Positions 1 through 6,762 of a stretch of DNA of 13,340 nt are shown in pieces. Made by a program: the position numbers and the translations under genes. Location: positions 1 through 13,340 of the forward strand of contig JAAENB010000702.1 of the NCBI GenBank assembly GCA_024224995.1, in the 5' to 3' direction. Positions within the stretch are counted from its first letter, which is position 1. Each line of letters starts with the position of its first letter. Source of the stretch: a bacterium. GTDB lineage: Bacteria > Spirochaetota > UBA4802 > UBA5550. The notes below the pieces were generated by a model. That model saw only the letters and a list, made by a program, of their open reading frames with translations. It had not been told where the DNA came from and ran no database searches.

Positions 1-62
1 GACCGACCCAGTATAGCGGGGAAAAACAGGTCGGAAACTTGATAGTATTACGAGCTGCATCT

Positions 63-157
63 GGCCTTGAAGTAGTATGGGCTCTTTGGGTTGTGAGGAC
101 TGTTTGAGCGGATGCGAATTCCGGAGCAATCCAAAGAGCCCATACTACTTCAAGGCC
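63..157. repeat. Long intergenic inverted repeat upstream of ribE
   Basis: Positions 63-89 and 131-157 are perfect reverse complements over 27 bp. Pairing can continue inward to 94/126 with two G-T wobbles, leaving a loop of about 31 nt (95-125). The loop contains ACTGTTTGAGC and GCGAATTCC. No T-run follows on either strand, so a classical factor-independent terminator is unlikely. It lies about 45 nt upstream of the ribE start. It could be a REP/MITE-like element, a terminator for an upstream gene, or a leader structure. The palindrome is directly seen; the role is unknown. Confidence 0.85.
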
Positions 158-187
158 CGCGCACAAGCAAAATTTAGTTTCTTAAGA

Positions 188-193
188 GAGAGG
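188..193 (+). promoter_or_regulatory. Ribosome binding site fixing the ribE start
   Basis: GAGAGG lies 8 nt before the GTG at 202. The upstream in-frame GTG at 193 overlaps this site and has no such site of its own at a proper distance. The downstream GTG also gives the canonical MFTGLIE amino terminus of riboflavin synthase. Confidence 0.75.
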
Positions 194-201
194 TGTATAT
201 T

Positions 202-867
202 GTGTTTACCGGTTTAATCGAGGAAATAGGTTCTGTTAAAGGGGTAAAGCCTTCGGGAGAAGGGATTTTTTTGGAGATTGCTGCCCGCTCTGTTCTGGAA
301 GGTTCGAAGATTGGCGATTCAATATCGATTAATGGCGCCTGTCAGACGGTTACGGAAATAGGCAGGGATTTTTTTGTTGCCTTTGTTTCAAAAGTTACCG
401 CGTCAGTTACCACGCTCGGCAGTTTTTCACCCGGAAGTCCCGTGAACCTGGAACGGGCAATGCTGCCGGTGTCCCGCTTTGGGGGACATATTGTGCAGGG
501 CCATGTGGACGGTACCGGCAAGGTTGAGAAATTGTCCCGGGATACTCATGGTCTGGAAGTTGAAATATCGCTTAATCCCGGTCTTGAAAAATATATTGTC
601 GCGAAAGGATCAATCGCTGTTGACGGAATTTCACTTACTGTTGTTTCCTTAACGGAAAAGGGATTCACTCTCTATCTTATTCCCGAAACTCTGGATAACT
701 CCATTATCAATGATTGGCAAACCGGGAGTGTGGTTAATATTGAGGTCGATATTTTAGCAAAATATGTTGAGCGGATGTTATTGGCTCAAGATGGGGGACC
801 GGCCGGTGACGAAGCACGTAAGGATGCTGAACTAAAAAAGAAACTCATGGAAGAGGGGTATTTTTAA
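202..867 (+). CDS. ribE: Riboflavin synthase, alpha chain
   Basis: This enzyme converts two 6,7-dimethyl-8-ribityllumazine molecules to riboflavin plus a pyrimidinedione, the last step of riboflavin synthesis in the cytosol. The 221-aa product has the usual length and two lumazine-binding barrels (about 1-95 and 96-190). It starts MFTGLIEEIG. It carries the GDSISINGACQTV motif with Cys47, the GGHIVQGHVDG motif with His96 and His101, GSIAVDGISLTV near 136-147, and EVDILAKYVERML near 181-193. The charged tail (about 194-221) is slightly long. The GTG at 202 is chosen over the in-frame GTG at 193 because of the Shine-Dalgarno spacing and the family amino terminus. The gene overlaps the convergent STAS gene by 4 bp at the stops, so no rib gene follows it. 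A ribD or other rib gene could lie to the left of the window. I see no FMN riboswitch in the 201 nt upstream. Some bacteria call this gene ribC. Confidence 0.95.
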   Translation: MFTGLIEEIGSVKGVKPSGEGIFLEIAARSVLEGSKIGDSISINGACQTVTEIGRDFFVAFVSKVTASVTTLGSFSPGSPVNLERAMLPVSRFGGHIVQGHVDGTGKVEKLSRDTHGLEVEISLNPGLEKYIVAKGSIAVDGISLTVVSLTEKGFTLYLIPETLDNSIINDWQTGSVVNIEVDILAKYVERMLLAQDGGPAGDEARKDAELKKKLMEEGYF

Positions 868-1211
868 AAATGTCCTTCGGGATACATTTCCAGCAGGTCT
901 TCCCTGGTTCGAATATCAAAAAAATTGTTTAAATACGTTGTATCAAATACAGCTGAAATAAATTCCGGGATGTTAAATAGAATAAATTCAATATTTGAGA
1001 TTTTTGCCTGGTTCTTTGCTTTCATGAGTGAACCAACAGCAGAGGAATCGATTCGTTCCATGCGTGACAGATCAAAAGCAATGGTTTTTACTTTCCTGCT
1101 ATAGAGTTCTTTGATTTGATTTTCAAACATTGATACATGTTCAATGTTAAATTTGTCTACCAGGTAAACAATAATCAGGTCATCGCTAACACTTTTTACT
1201 TCAATTTTCAT
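864..1211 (-). CDS. STAS-domain protein, anti-anti-sigma factor-like
   Basis: The 115-aa product is a single STAS domain of the SpoIIAA/RsbV type. Its core is FDLSRMERIDSSAVGSLMKAK at about 46-66. In this family the second Ser of the DSSA motif, here Ser57, is the site phosphorylated by a serine kinase/anti-sigma factor, and dephosphorylation allows partner binding. The fold and likely phospho-site are therefore well supported. The partner kinase is not in the window, so it could act in partner-switching regulation or in another signalling complex. It begins 3 nt after the stop of the upstream gene (1215-2114) and is surely co-transcribed and probably translationally coupled with it. Its stop overlaps that of ribE by 4 bp. 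Confidence 0.88.
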   Translation of the reverse strand: MKIEVKSVSDDLIIVYLVDKFNIEHVSMFENQIKELYSRKVKTIAFDLSRMERIDSSAVGSLMKAKNQAKISNIEFILFNIPEFISAVFDTTYLNNFFDIRTREDLLEMYPEGHF

Positions 1212-1214
1212 AGC

Positions 1215-2114
1215 TTATAACTTATCCCATAGATTTTTTTCTTCAATAATATTAAAGAATTTTTTTTCAAATGAATCGACTTCCACGTAGTTGGGAGTTT
1301 TTGGGTCTCCCCGGAATAATACCGTATATTTTCCAATAAATTTTACTGCATCGGCAAGTTCGTTTTTTTTAATGGCTTTGAGTATTTCATGGTAGATTAT
1401 TACGGCAATGGAGTCCATAACTTCTTTTTTAAAGCCTCTCTGTGAGAACGAAACCCGGCTAAATATGTTGTCAACTGCGAGATGAAGTCCCGGGGCAGCG
1501 GGATCTGAAAATTGGAGAAGATAGGATACAAGTTGTTTTCTTACTTCAGGGACATTTCCTGATTTATACAGGGTGAGCATATTGGCTATTGCTTTTTTGG
1601 AAAGTTGTTCCTTTTTCAGGATCTCTTCTTCCACGCCTTCATTGATGTGCATCAATTTTTCTACTTCTACGGTGTCGGCTGCGTTTATTTCTTCTTCGAA
1701 TTTTTTATTCATTCGATTAAATTCTTTGTCGCAATACACTTTGAAGGGTTCTTTGAGGATATTGACAAGTTCCAGTGACTCATCGGCCTTTGATACCCTG
1801 GTATTGTATCTCATTGATTTGAGGAAATTAACAGCGATGTTGCCGGGTAGGGAAAGATTGAGTTGATCCGGGGCTACGGATTTTATTAATGCCATTTTAT
1901 ATAATAGCGCGATTCTTTTACTGTTATTCAGTTCCGCTTTTTTGATCATGGAAAGGAGCTGTTCTAATTTTTCAACCGGGGTTTGGTCGGACCAGCTGCT
2001 TAATGGCTGAACCAGGTACTGCTGGTAGTTATTTCTTCCCCTGCTCGCAAGGCTTTTAATTATACGGGTATAATTATCAATCAGGGAGAGGCGTATTTTT
2101 GCTATGGTTTCCAT
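1215..2114 (-). CDS. Uncharacterised helical protein in operon with STAS protein
   Basis: I do not recognise this 299-aa protein. It has no signal peptide or membrane segment. It is rich in Lys, Glu, Leu and Ile with strongly helical stretches; a charged, probably coiled segment lies at about 130-175 (RMNKKFEEEINAADTVEVEK and following). It is first in a two-gene unit with the STAS protein, 3 nt apart, behind a good sigma70-type promoter (about 2178-2149) that gives a leader of roughly 30 nt. A GAGGG lies about 13 nt before the ATG, a loose Shine-Dalgarno spacing. The tight linkage to a STAS protein suggests a shared signalling role, possibly as regulator or target, but nothing in the sequence shows phosphatase or kinase motifs. 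Confidence 0.8.
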   Translation of the reverse strand: METIAKIRLSLIDNYTRIIKSLASRGRNNYQQYLVQPLSSWSDQTPVEKLEQLLSMIKKAELNNSKRIALLYKMALIKSVAPDQLNLSLPGNIAVNFLKSMRYNTRVSKADESLELVNILKEPFKVYCDKEFNRMNKKFEEEINAADTVEVEKLMHINEGVEEEILKKEQLSKKAIANMLTLYKSGNVPEVRKQLVSYLLQFSDPAAPGLHLAVDNIFSRVSFSQRGFKKEVMDSIAVIIYHEILKAIKKNELADAVKFIGKYTVLFRGDPKTPNYVEVDSFEKKFFNIIEEKNLWDKL

Positions 2115-2148
2115 TGATTCTTTTGATCCCTCGTTAGAACTTTGTATA

Positions 2149-2178
2149 ACTATACTATTAAAATACTATATCTGTCAA
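2149..2178 (-). promoter_or_regulatory. Sigma70-type promoter for the 2114-864 operon
   Basis: Read on the minus strand, TTGACA (2178-2173) is a perfect -35 box. It is followed by an 18-nt spacer and TATAGT (2154-2149), five of six matches to the -10 consensus. Transcription would start near 2142, about 28 nt before the ATG. The flanking TACTTGACA is shared with the promoter at 5915. Confidence 0.65.
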
Positions 2179-2264
2179 GTATTTAGTCACCACCTCTTTA
2201 CCCATACTTTCGGCAGCAAATAGAATTTTGGGCTATTAATACGATATCAGGAAATTAGTCCTGC

Positions 2265-2306
2265 CTTTCCGGAACAGGAGGCATCCGTGCCTCCTGTTCC
2301 GGAAAG
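2265..2306. repeat. Perfect 19-bp hairpin between two minus-strand units
   Basis: Positions 2265-2283 and 2288-2306 are exact reverse complements with a TCCG tetraloop. The arm is GC-rich (CTTTCCGGAACAGGAGGCA). It lies 49 bp downstream of the stop of the oxidoreductase gene, whose transcript runs right to left, and upstream of the promoter at 2178. It is well placed to end transcription of the 5840-2356 unit, but no U-tract follows the stem on either strand. It may be a terminator, an RNA 3' end stabiliser, or a REP-type element. The rest of the 2179-2355 gap shows nothing else I can support. Confidence 0.8.
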
Positions 2307-2355
2307 ATCAGACTACTTCCCTGACATTGTTATTCGTTCTATTTCAGGTTAAAAA

Positions 2356-3438
2356 CTATTTTAGATTAAATATTTTTTTCAGGTTGATTAAGCCGGGATT
2401 AATGGGGAGGGTTATTTTTTTGCCGTTGTGGAGTGCGGAGTGGTAGATGGCGTGGATGGTTTCAAGGGCTTTGTAGCCGTCCATGCCTGTTGAGGTTATG
2501 GGGATGTCTTTACCCTGTAAGAGGGATTTGGCCTCAGCGTAGAGGTTTTTGAAGCAGTTTTCCTGCTTGTAGCGCGGGAAAGGGCGGGATTCAAGGTCCC
2601 TGAACCCGGTATAAAACTTTGATTTCCTGGTTAAATAGAGTTTCTCATACCCATTGCCAATGATTATTTTACCCTCAGCACCGGATATTTCCAGCTCAAA
2701 GACAAAATATTTCCTATTCCCGCCTGCTTCGAGGAATATGTCAATGCCGGAACCGGTTTTTAGCCAGGCAGCAGCTTTGTCTTCAAAGCCCGATTTTCGG
2801 GAATTCCTCGAAAATTCCCCCTGTACCGACACGATCTCTCCAAAAAAAAAGCGGATAATATCAATTATATGAGTCCCGTCATGAAGCAGGGGACCTCCAC
2901 CCTCCTCAATAGGGGAATTCCCGGAGTAGGTTCCTGTTAGAATTGACGCGTGAACGGTTTTTATCGCACCTATTTTTCCGTTGAATATGAGCTCTTTAAC
3001 CTTGCGGTACCTGCTGTCGTATCTACGCTCGTGGTTAATAATAAGATGAACCCTGTTTTTTCGGCATTCATCAATTATTTTTTTTGCCCCGGAAAGATTT
3101 GACGCAATAGGCTTTTCAAGAACAAGTACCCTGGCACCGTTTTGAGCGGCATACCGGGCTATTTCATGGTGATTTTGTGTCCAGGTGGCAATTATTACCA
3201 GTTCCGGCCGGTTTGCTGAAATAATATCTTTATAATTTGTAGACCTGTTTTCAGGGAGGATGGAAAGCGCTTCTGAAAAGCTGCTCAGCCTTTCGTCATT
3301 TATATCACAGGCATAATTGATATTCAAACCCTGTGATTGAATACCGCCGTAATGAGTACAGGGTTTATTTCTAAGCGGATCAGTTTCCAGGATATACCCG
3401 ATCCTGCCGCAGCCAATAAGCGCAATATTTTTTTTCAT
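2356..3438 (-). CDS. Gfo/Idh/MocA family oxidoreductase
   Basis: A 360-aa NAD(P)-dependent dehydrogenase of the glucose-fructose oxidoreductase/inositol dehydrogenase family. It has an amino-terminal Rossmann fold with GCGRIG at 9-14, the family EKP motif at 108-110 (VLVLEKPIA), a region around 136-145 (NHERRYDSRY), and GGPLLHDGTHIIDIIRFFFG at about 181-200, where His190 and Asp193 match the conserved catalytic GxHxxD region. The substrate, probably a sugar or a sugar-derived group, cannot be told from sequence. The open frame extends upstream to a GTG at 3504, but that start sits inside a 34-bp palindrome and adds 22 residues ahead of the usual start. The ATG at 3438, which opens directly into the Rossmann strand (MKKNIALIG), is preferred although its ribosome binding site is weak. 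It follows the glutamine synthetase gene in the same direction, 119 bp away. Confidence 0.9.
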   Translation of the reverse strand: MKKNIALIGCGRIGYILETDPLRNKPCTHYGGIQSQGLNINYACDINDERLSSFSEALSILPENRSTNYKDIISANRPELVIIATWTQNHHEIARYAAQNGARVLVLEKPIASNLSGAKKIIDECRKNRVHLIINHERRYDSRYRKVKELIFNGKIGAIKTVHASILTGTYSGNSPIEEGGGPLLHDGTHIIDIIRFFFGEIVSVQGEFSRNSRKSGFEDKAAAWLKTGSGIDIFLEAGGNRKYFVFELEISGAEGKIIIGNGYEKLYLTRKSKFYTGFRDLESRPFPRYKQENCFKNLYAEAKSLLQGKDIPITSTGMDGYKALETIHAIYHSALHNGKKITLPINPGLINLKKIFNLK

Positions 3439-3455
3439 GATATCGTTATTCAGCC

Positions 3456-3532
3456 GGAGAACTCTGGCCGGCTCTTCAGAAGGGTGAAAATATTCTTGTT
3501 TCACCCTTCTGAAGAGCCGACCAGAGTTCTCC
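3456..3532. repeat. 34-bp hairpin in the glnA-oxidoreductase gap
   Basis: Arms 3456-3489 and 3499-3532 are complementary at 33 of 34 positions around a 9-nt loop (3490-3498). The single difference is a G-U wobble in RNA copied from the minus strand, the strand of both flanking genes, so the transcript would form an uninterrupted 34-bp stem. It begins 25 nt after the glutamine synthetase stop and ends 17 nt before the preferred oxidoreductase start. No U-tract follows. It may attenuate read-through, protect the upstream mRNA, or mask initiation at the GTG 3504. Confidence 0.85.
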
Positions 3533-3557
3533 TGACGAAGATTGTGAACTACTCTGG

Positions 3558-4862
3558 TTATAATATGGGGAGGTATTCGTTGATTTCGTAGTCGGTGATA
3601 TAGCTGTTATAGCGGTCCAATTCCAGTTTTTTGTTTTTTATGAACTTTTTATGTATAAAATCGCCCAGGATTTCTCTCATGAGGTCACTTTTTTCGAAAG
3701 ATGACAGTGCTTCGTGCAGCTGCGTGGGTAATGGCCGGGAATGGATATCCATATTCTGGTTTGATTCAAGGGGAGACGGAAGCTCATATTTTTGTTCAAT
3801 CCCTTTCATTCCCGCGCCCAGGATCGCTGAGAATACCAGGTAAGGATTACAGGCCGGGTCAGGGCTGCGGAGCTCCACTCTCATTGAGTCGGGTTTGTCG
3901 GCCTTTGATTGGGGGACCCGAATAAGAGTCATGGGGTTCGTGCTGCTCCAGCTCACATGTGTTGGAGATTCAAAGCCCTGGATTATCCGTTTGTATGAAT
4001 TGATCCATTGGTTGGTAATAGCAAAAAATTCATTACAGTGCTTGAGAATGCCTGCAATGTAACTTTTTCCCTGGTCAGAAAGGTGATATTCCTGGTTATT
4101 GTCAAAAAAGATATTATTGTCATTTTTGAACAATGACTGGTGAATATGCAGACCTGAACCGTTTTGCCCGGCAAGAGGTTTGGGCATAAAAGACGCGTAT
4201 ATATTGTTTAATTGGCCTATTTCTTTAGTAATAAGCTTAAAGGTCATGATATTGTCGGCTGTGGTAAGGGCATCTTCATGTCTGAGATCGATCTCATGCT
4301 GGCTATGGGACCCTTCATGATGAGATGAAATTACGTCAATTCCCATGTTTTCCAGGGTCAGAACAGTTTGTCTTCGATAGTCGGCCGCAATGTCGAGAGG
4401 AGTAAGGTCGAAATAGCCGCCCCTGTCGAGAATTTCAGGGGTTGATGAATTTTTAAAAAAGAAAAATTCTATTTCAGGACCTGTATAGAAGGTAAGCCCT
4501 TTTTCCGCTGCTTTTTTCAGGTTTTTTTTGAGAATATACCGGGAATCGCCTTCAAACGGAGACATGTCAATGCGATAAATATCGCAAAACATTCGCGCAA
4601 CAGAGTCTTCTTTAGGGCGCCAGGGGAGAATCTGGAAAGTGGAAACATCAGGCATGGCAATCATTTCCTGTTCATCGGAACGGATAAAGCCATGAAGAGT
4701 TGAACCGTCGAACCTGACGCCTTCGGTTATGGCATCTTCCAGCTCGTCTATTGTTATTGCGAAACTTTTAAGAAAACCGAGAATGTCGGTAAACCAGAGC
4801 CGGATAAATTTTACCTGGTTGTCGTACGCGGTTTTGAGTACAAATTCTTTATCTTGATTCAT
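3558..4862 (-). CDS. glnA: Glutamine synthetase, class I (alpha-type)
   Basis: Catalyses ATP-dependent ligation of ammonia to glutamate in the cytosol, probably as a dodecamer. The 434-aa length is close to the short GSI-alpha forms. Motifs in order: RLWFTDILGFLK near 21-32; VRFDGSTLHGFIR near 49-61 with the active-site Asp52; GPEIEF with metal ligands Glu130 and Glu132; HHEGSHSQHEID near 181-192 with Glu183 and Glu190; KPLAGQNGSGLHIHQS near 228-243 with His239; the NSYKR..GFESP flap with Glu298; and RVELRSPDPACNPYL near 328-342. Arg61 falls where the Bacillus enzyme has the Arg used in feedback inhibition. The region equivalent to the adenylylation site lacks the expected Tyr (LESNQNMDI near 365-373), and the GSI-beta insertion seems absent. 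An AGG about 8 nt ahead of the ATG serves as binding site. It starts 12 nt after the upstream gene, implying co-transcription. A specialised paralogue, such as a gamma-glutamylamide synthetase, is not excluded. Confidence 0.92.
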   Translation of the reverse strand: MNQDKEFVLKTAYDNQVKFIRLWFTDILGFLKSFAITIDELEDAITEGVRFDGSTLHGFIRSDEQEMIAMPDVSTFQILPWRPKEDSVARMFCDIYRIDMSPFEGDSRYILKKNLKKAAEKGLTFYTGPEIEFFFFKNSSTPEILDRGGYFDLTPLDIAADYRRQTVLTLENMGIDVISSHHEGSHSQHEIDLRHEDALTTADNIMTFKLITKEIGQLNNIYASFMPKPLAGQNGSGLHIHQSLFKNDNNIFFDNNQEYHLSDQGKSYIAGILKHCNEFFAITNQWINSYKRIIQGFESPTHVSWSSTNPMTLIRVPQSKADKPDSMRVELRSPDPACNPYLVFSAILGAGMKGIEQKYELPSPLESNQNMDIHSRPLPTQLHEALSSFEKSDLMREILGDFIHKKFIKNKKLELDRYNSYITDYEINEYLPIL

Positions 4863-4874
4863 TATTACCTGTTA

Positions 4875-5840
4875 TTACCAGACAAGGAATACCAATACAA
4901 CAGCAAGTATTATTATTATCAAAAATAACGCTATTAGAAAAATAGCTCCCTTGGAAAAGGGGGGCTGATCATCATCACTGGCATAGGTACCGGGACTTTG
5001 TTCGAGCAATCCGTCTATAGCGGGATTATACATTCTTAATTTTACCTGTTTTTCATCTTCAAAGAATTTTCCGTATATTCCCTGGCTTATTTCCGTGAGG
5101 ATCTCAATTGGGTCATTCCTGCTAAGTCCGGCTTTAATATCAATAACTTTGGCAGGGGTAGGCCGTATTTTTTTCTCACCCCGGAGATCCAGGAAATCTA
5201 TCACATAATTGGCATTATCCGATGTAGGGGCGATATTTGCCATAATCATATCCCCAATTTTAAGGGAATATATTGGTTTTCCTTTTACCGGGGAGAGGAT
5301 CGGTTTTATTTGCAATACAATAGAGCTGACGTCTATATTTTCTCCCGGTTCAGCGGGCTGTTCTTCGTCGCCTTTTGGCTTTTCTCTTTCTTCTTTGGTC
5401 GCCTTAAAATCCTGCGGAGTAACTTCCTGTATTACTGCTTCGATTATGAGATTTTTGTCGTGAATTACCCTGTTCATGAAGTCGAGTAATACAACTTCCA
5501 GCTTGTCGAAATCATAGTTATAGGTATGATCAAATAACGCCTCAACAGCCCGTATATCTTGTGAAAAGCTGGTAAGATGCTCCATAAGAGAAACCGTGAG
5601 GCCGTTGTTGAAATTACCTTTCCATTTTAAATCGGCAATAAATTCTTCAAATTTATCCCAATTTTCATTGGGTTCCATTTTGTATGCATCGGAATAGGAT
5701 GAAGCAATGACATTAAAAGATTCTATTTTTTTTGAAGAGTTAAATATAATTAACAAATGCCCGTAAAGATTCATTGATTTGAAACGGGCCTTTACTATTA
5801 AAATATTGTCATCTAATTGATCGATTTCTGTATCAGTCAT
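4875..5840 (-). CDS. Uncharacterised tail-anchored membrane protein
   Basis: I do not recognise this 321-aa protein. It has no signal peptide. A folded part (about 1-145) is followed by a charged, Pro/Glu-rich linker (about 147-170), then a beta-rich-looking domain (about 171-275), a short acidic stretch (DDD at 289-291), and a single hydrophobic helix at 299-321 ending exactly at the carboxyl terminus. That makes it a tail-anchored protein with the bulk most likely in the cytoplasm. The gene is first in a unit with glutamine synthetase (12 nt apart) and lies behind a promoter near 5915-5888. Whether it is linked to nitrogen metabolism or merely co-transcribed cannot be told. Confidence 0.8.
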   Translation of the reverse strand: MTDTEIDQLDDNILIVKARFKSMNLYGHLLIIFNSSKKIESFNVIASSYSDAYKMEPNENWDKFEEFIADLKWKGNFNNGLTVSLMEHLTSFSQDIRAVEALFDHTYNYDFDKLEVVLLDFMNRVIHDKNLIIEAVIQEVTPQDFKATKEEREKPKGDEEQPAEPGENIDVSSIVLQIKPILSPVKGKPIYSLKIGDMIMANIAPTSDNANYVIDFLDLRGEKKIRPTPAKVIDIKAGLSRNDPIEILTEISQGIYGKFFEDEKQVKLRMYNPAIDGLLEQSPGTYASDDDQPPFSKGAIFLIALFLIIIILAVVLVFLVW

Positions 5841-5887
5841 AGAGATTTATCCGGTTATTTTCAGAATTGTTTATTTTTCTAGCGTTA

Positions 5888-5915
5888 ATCTTAGTATTAA
5901 TTCTCTATATGTCAA
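5888..5915 (-). promoter_or_regulatory. Promoter for the 5840-2356 unit
   Basis: On the minus strand TTGACA (5915-5910) is a perfect -35 box, followed by 16 nt and TAAGAT (5893-5888), four of six matches to the -10 consensus. The expected start near 5881 leaves about a 40-nt leader. The 207-bp gap 5841-6047 is AT-rich, divergent and holds this and the plus-strand promoter. Confidence 0.55.
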
Positions 5916-5964
5916 GTAAGAAAATTTTTTGTATGTTTCTGCCTAATTTTAACAATAAAAATAT

Positions 5965-5994
5965 TTGACTTGTAAGCTTTTTGTACGATATATA
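5965..5994 (+). promoter_or_regulatory. Promoter for the acidic membrane protein gene
   Basis: TTGACT (5965-5970) lies 18 nt before TATATA (5989-5994). An alternative -10, TATAAT at 5993-5998, would give a 22-nt spacer, which is too long unless another -35 is used. Transcription would start near 6001-6006, about 55 nt ahead of the ATG at 6060. Confidence 0.5.
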
Positions 5995-6049
5995 TAATAA
6001 CAGCATAGTATAAAACTCCCGGAAAGGGACATAAAAAAGTAATTGATGT

Positions 6050-6054
6050 GGAGG
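6050..6054 (+). promoter_or_regulatory. Ribosome binding site fixing the 6060 start
   Basis: GGAGG lies 5 nt before the ATG at 6060. The GTG at 6048, in frame and 12 nt upstream, would place this site inside the coding region, so the ATG is preferred. Confidence 0.75.
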
Positions 6055-6059
6055 AAGCT

Positions 6060-6641
6060 ATGAGTGATGAGGAAAGACTAGAGCAGGAACAGTATGCTGA
6101 TGAGAAGAAAGAGCCGGAAGAGGTTGAAAAGACTGAAGCAGCAGCAGAGGTAACAGAGGTTAAGGAAGAGGCTGTTTCTCAGGAGGCTGCCGCTGCCGGT
6201 AAAAAGACAGAAAAACGTGGAATTCTCGGAATAATAGTAAAATTACTTATTATCGCGGTAATCATAGCGGGTGGAGTGTATGCATATATTTATTTTCAGG
6301 CAGAAGCCGGTAAAGCTAACCTGCTGTTGTCCGACAATGAGATAGAATCTGCCGATAGCGCAGTATCGATTGTCCGGTTCAAGGTTAACAATAAGGTATA
6401 TTTTTTAATCAACCGGAATACCGGGGTATTAGGGGCTCAGACAGCTGTTCTGGAGATTGAAAAATCAAAAGATAACGCATATGAAGCATACAAAAAGATC
6501 AGCTATGAGATCGACAAACAGTTTGCAAAATTAAGCGCCTATATTCCTGCCGAATACTTTTCTATTCCGGGAAAATACAAGATCAAAACAAAACTTGACA
6601 ACGTGGAAATAGCGAGTCAAGAAATTACTATCATAGAGTAG
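6060..6641 (+). CDS. Acidic single-pass membrane protein, unknown function
   Basis: I do not recognise this 193-aa protein. Residues 1-47 are a low-complexity, Glu/Ala-rich, presumably disordered cytoplasmic tail. A basic stretch GKKTEKR (47-53) precedes one hydrophobic helix at about 54-79, consistent with amino terminus in, carboxyl terminus out. The outer part (80-193) ends in GKYKIKTKLDNVEIASQEI (about 171-189), a pattern like the last strands of an immunoglobulin-like beta-sandwich seen in many envelope proteins; this is inference. The ATG at 6060 is chosen by its GGAGG. The gene has its own divergent promoter and a terminator hairpin 29 nt after its stop, so it is probably monocistronic although followed by other envelope genes. 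Confidence 0.8.
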   Translation: MSDEERLEQEQYADEKKEPEEVEKTEAAAEVTEVKEEAVSQEAAAAGKKTEKRGILGIIVKLLIIAVIIAGGVYAYIYFQAEAGKANLLLSDNEIESADSAVSIVRFKVNNKVYFLINRNTGVLGAQTAVLEIEKSKDNAYEAYKKISYEIDKQFAKLSAYIPAEYFSIPGKYKIKTKLDNVEIASQEITIIE

Positions 6642-6669
6642 AGGTGTTGTGCTGACTTCTAAATAAATG

Positions 6670-6697
6670 GTGTGAAACATTAATGTTTCACACTTTT
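6670..6697 (+). terminator. Factor-independent terminator after 6060-6641
   Basis: Arms 6670-6680 (GTGTGAAACAT) and 6683-6693 are perfect 11-bp complements around TA, followed at once by TTTT. It is AT-rich for a terminator, but it is the only hairpin in the window with a clear U-tract on the transcript of the preceding gene. Confidence 0.65.
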
Positions 6698-6700
6698 ATT

Positions 6701-6722
6701 GAATAGTTATCCATAACTATTC
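6701..6722. repeat. Second small palindrome next to the terminator
   Basis: GAATAGTTAT (6701-6710) and its exact complement (6713-6722) flank CC. It lies 7 nt after the terminator stem and 40 nt before the next start. It could be an operator for the 6763 gene, a second terminator, or chance in AT-rich DNA. The sequence is clear; the role is a guess. Confidence 0.5.
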
Positions 6723-6762
6723 CCCTGGGTACGAATAAAAAATTCCTGAGGATATTTTTAGT

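Noticed and set aside
1..42. Frame 1 is open from the left edge to a TGA at 40-42 and might be the end of an upstream gene such as ribD.
   Set aside because: Only 13 residues are visible and they match no family signature; a 6-bp hairpin also lies here, so coding is not supported.
1..192. FMN riboswitch upstream of ribE.
   Set aside because: None of the conserved RFN element segments are present; the only strong structure is the simple long palindrome.
3337..3591. Plus-strand frame of 84 residues across the 34-bp palindrome.
   Set aside because: It is antisense to the oxidoreductase; its resemblance to the 22-residue upstream extension comes only from the palindrome reading alike on both strands.
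6701..6722. Tandem palindromes at 6670-6722 considered as an attachment or recombination site.
   Set aside because: No integrase or direct repeat is nearby and the first one has the form of a terminator.
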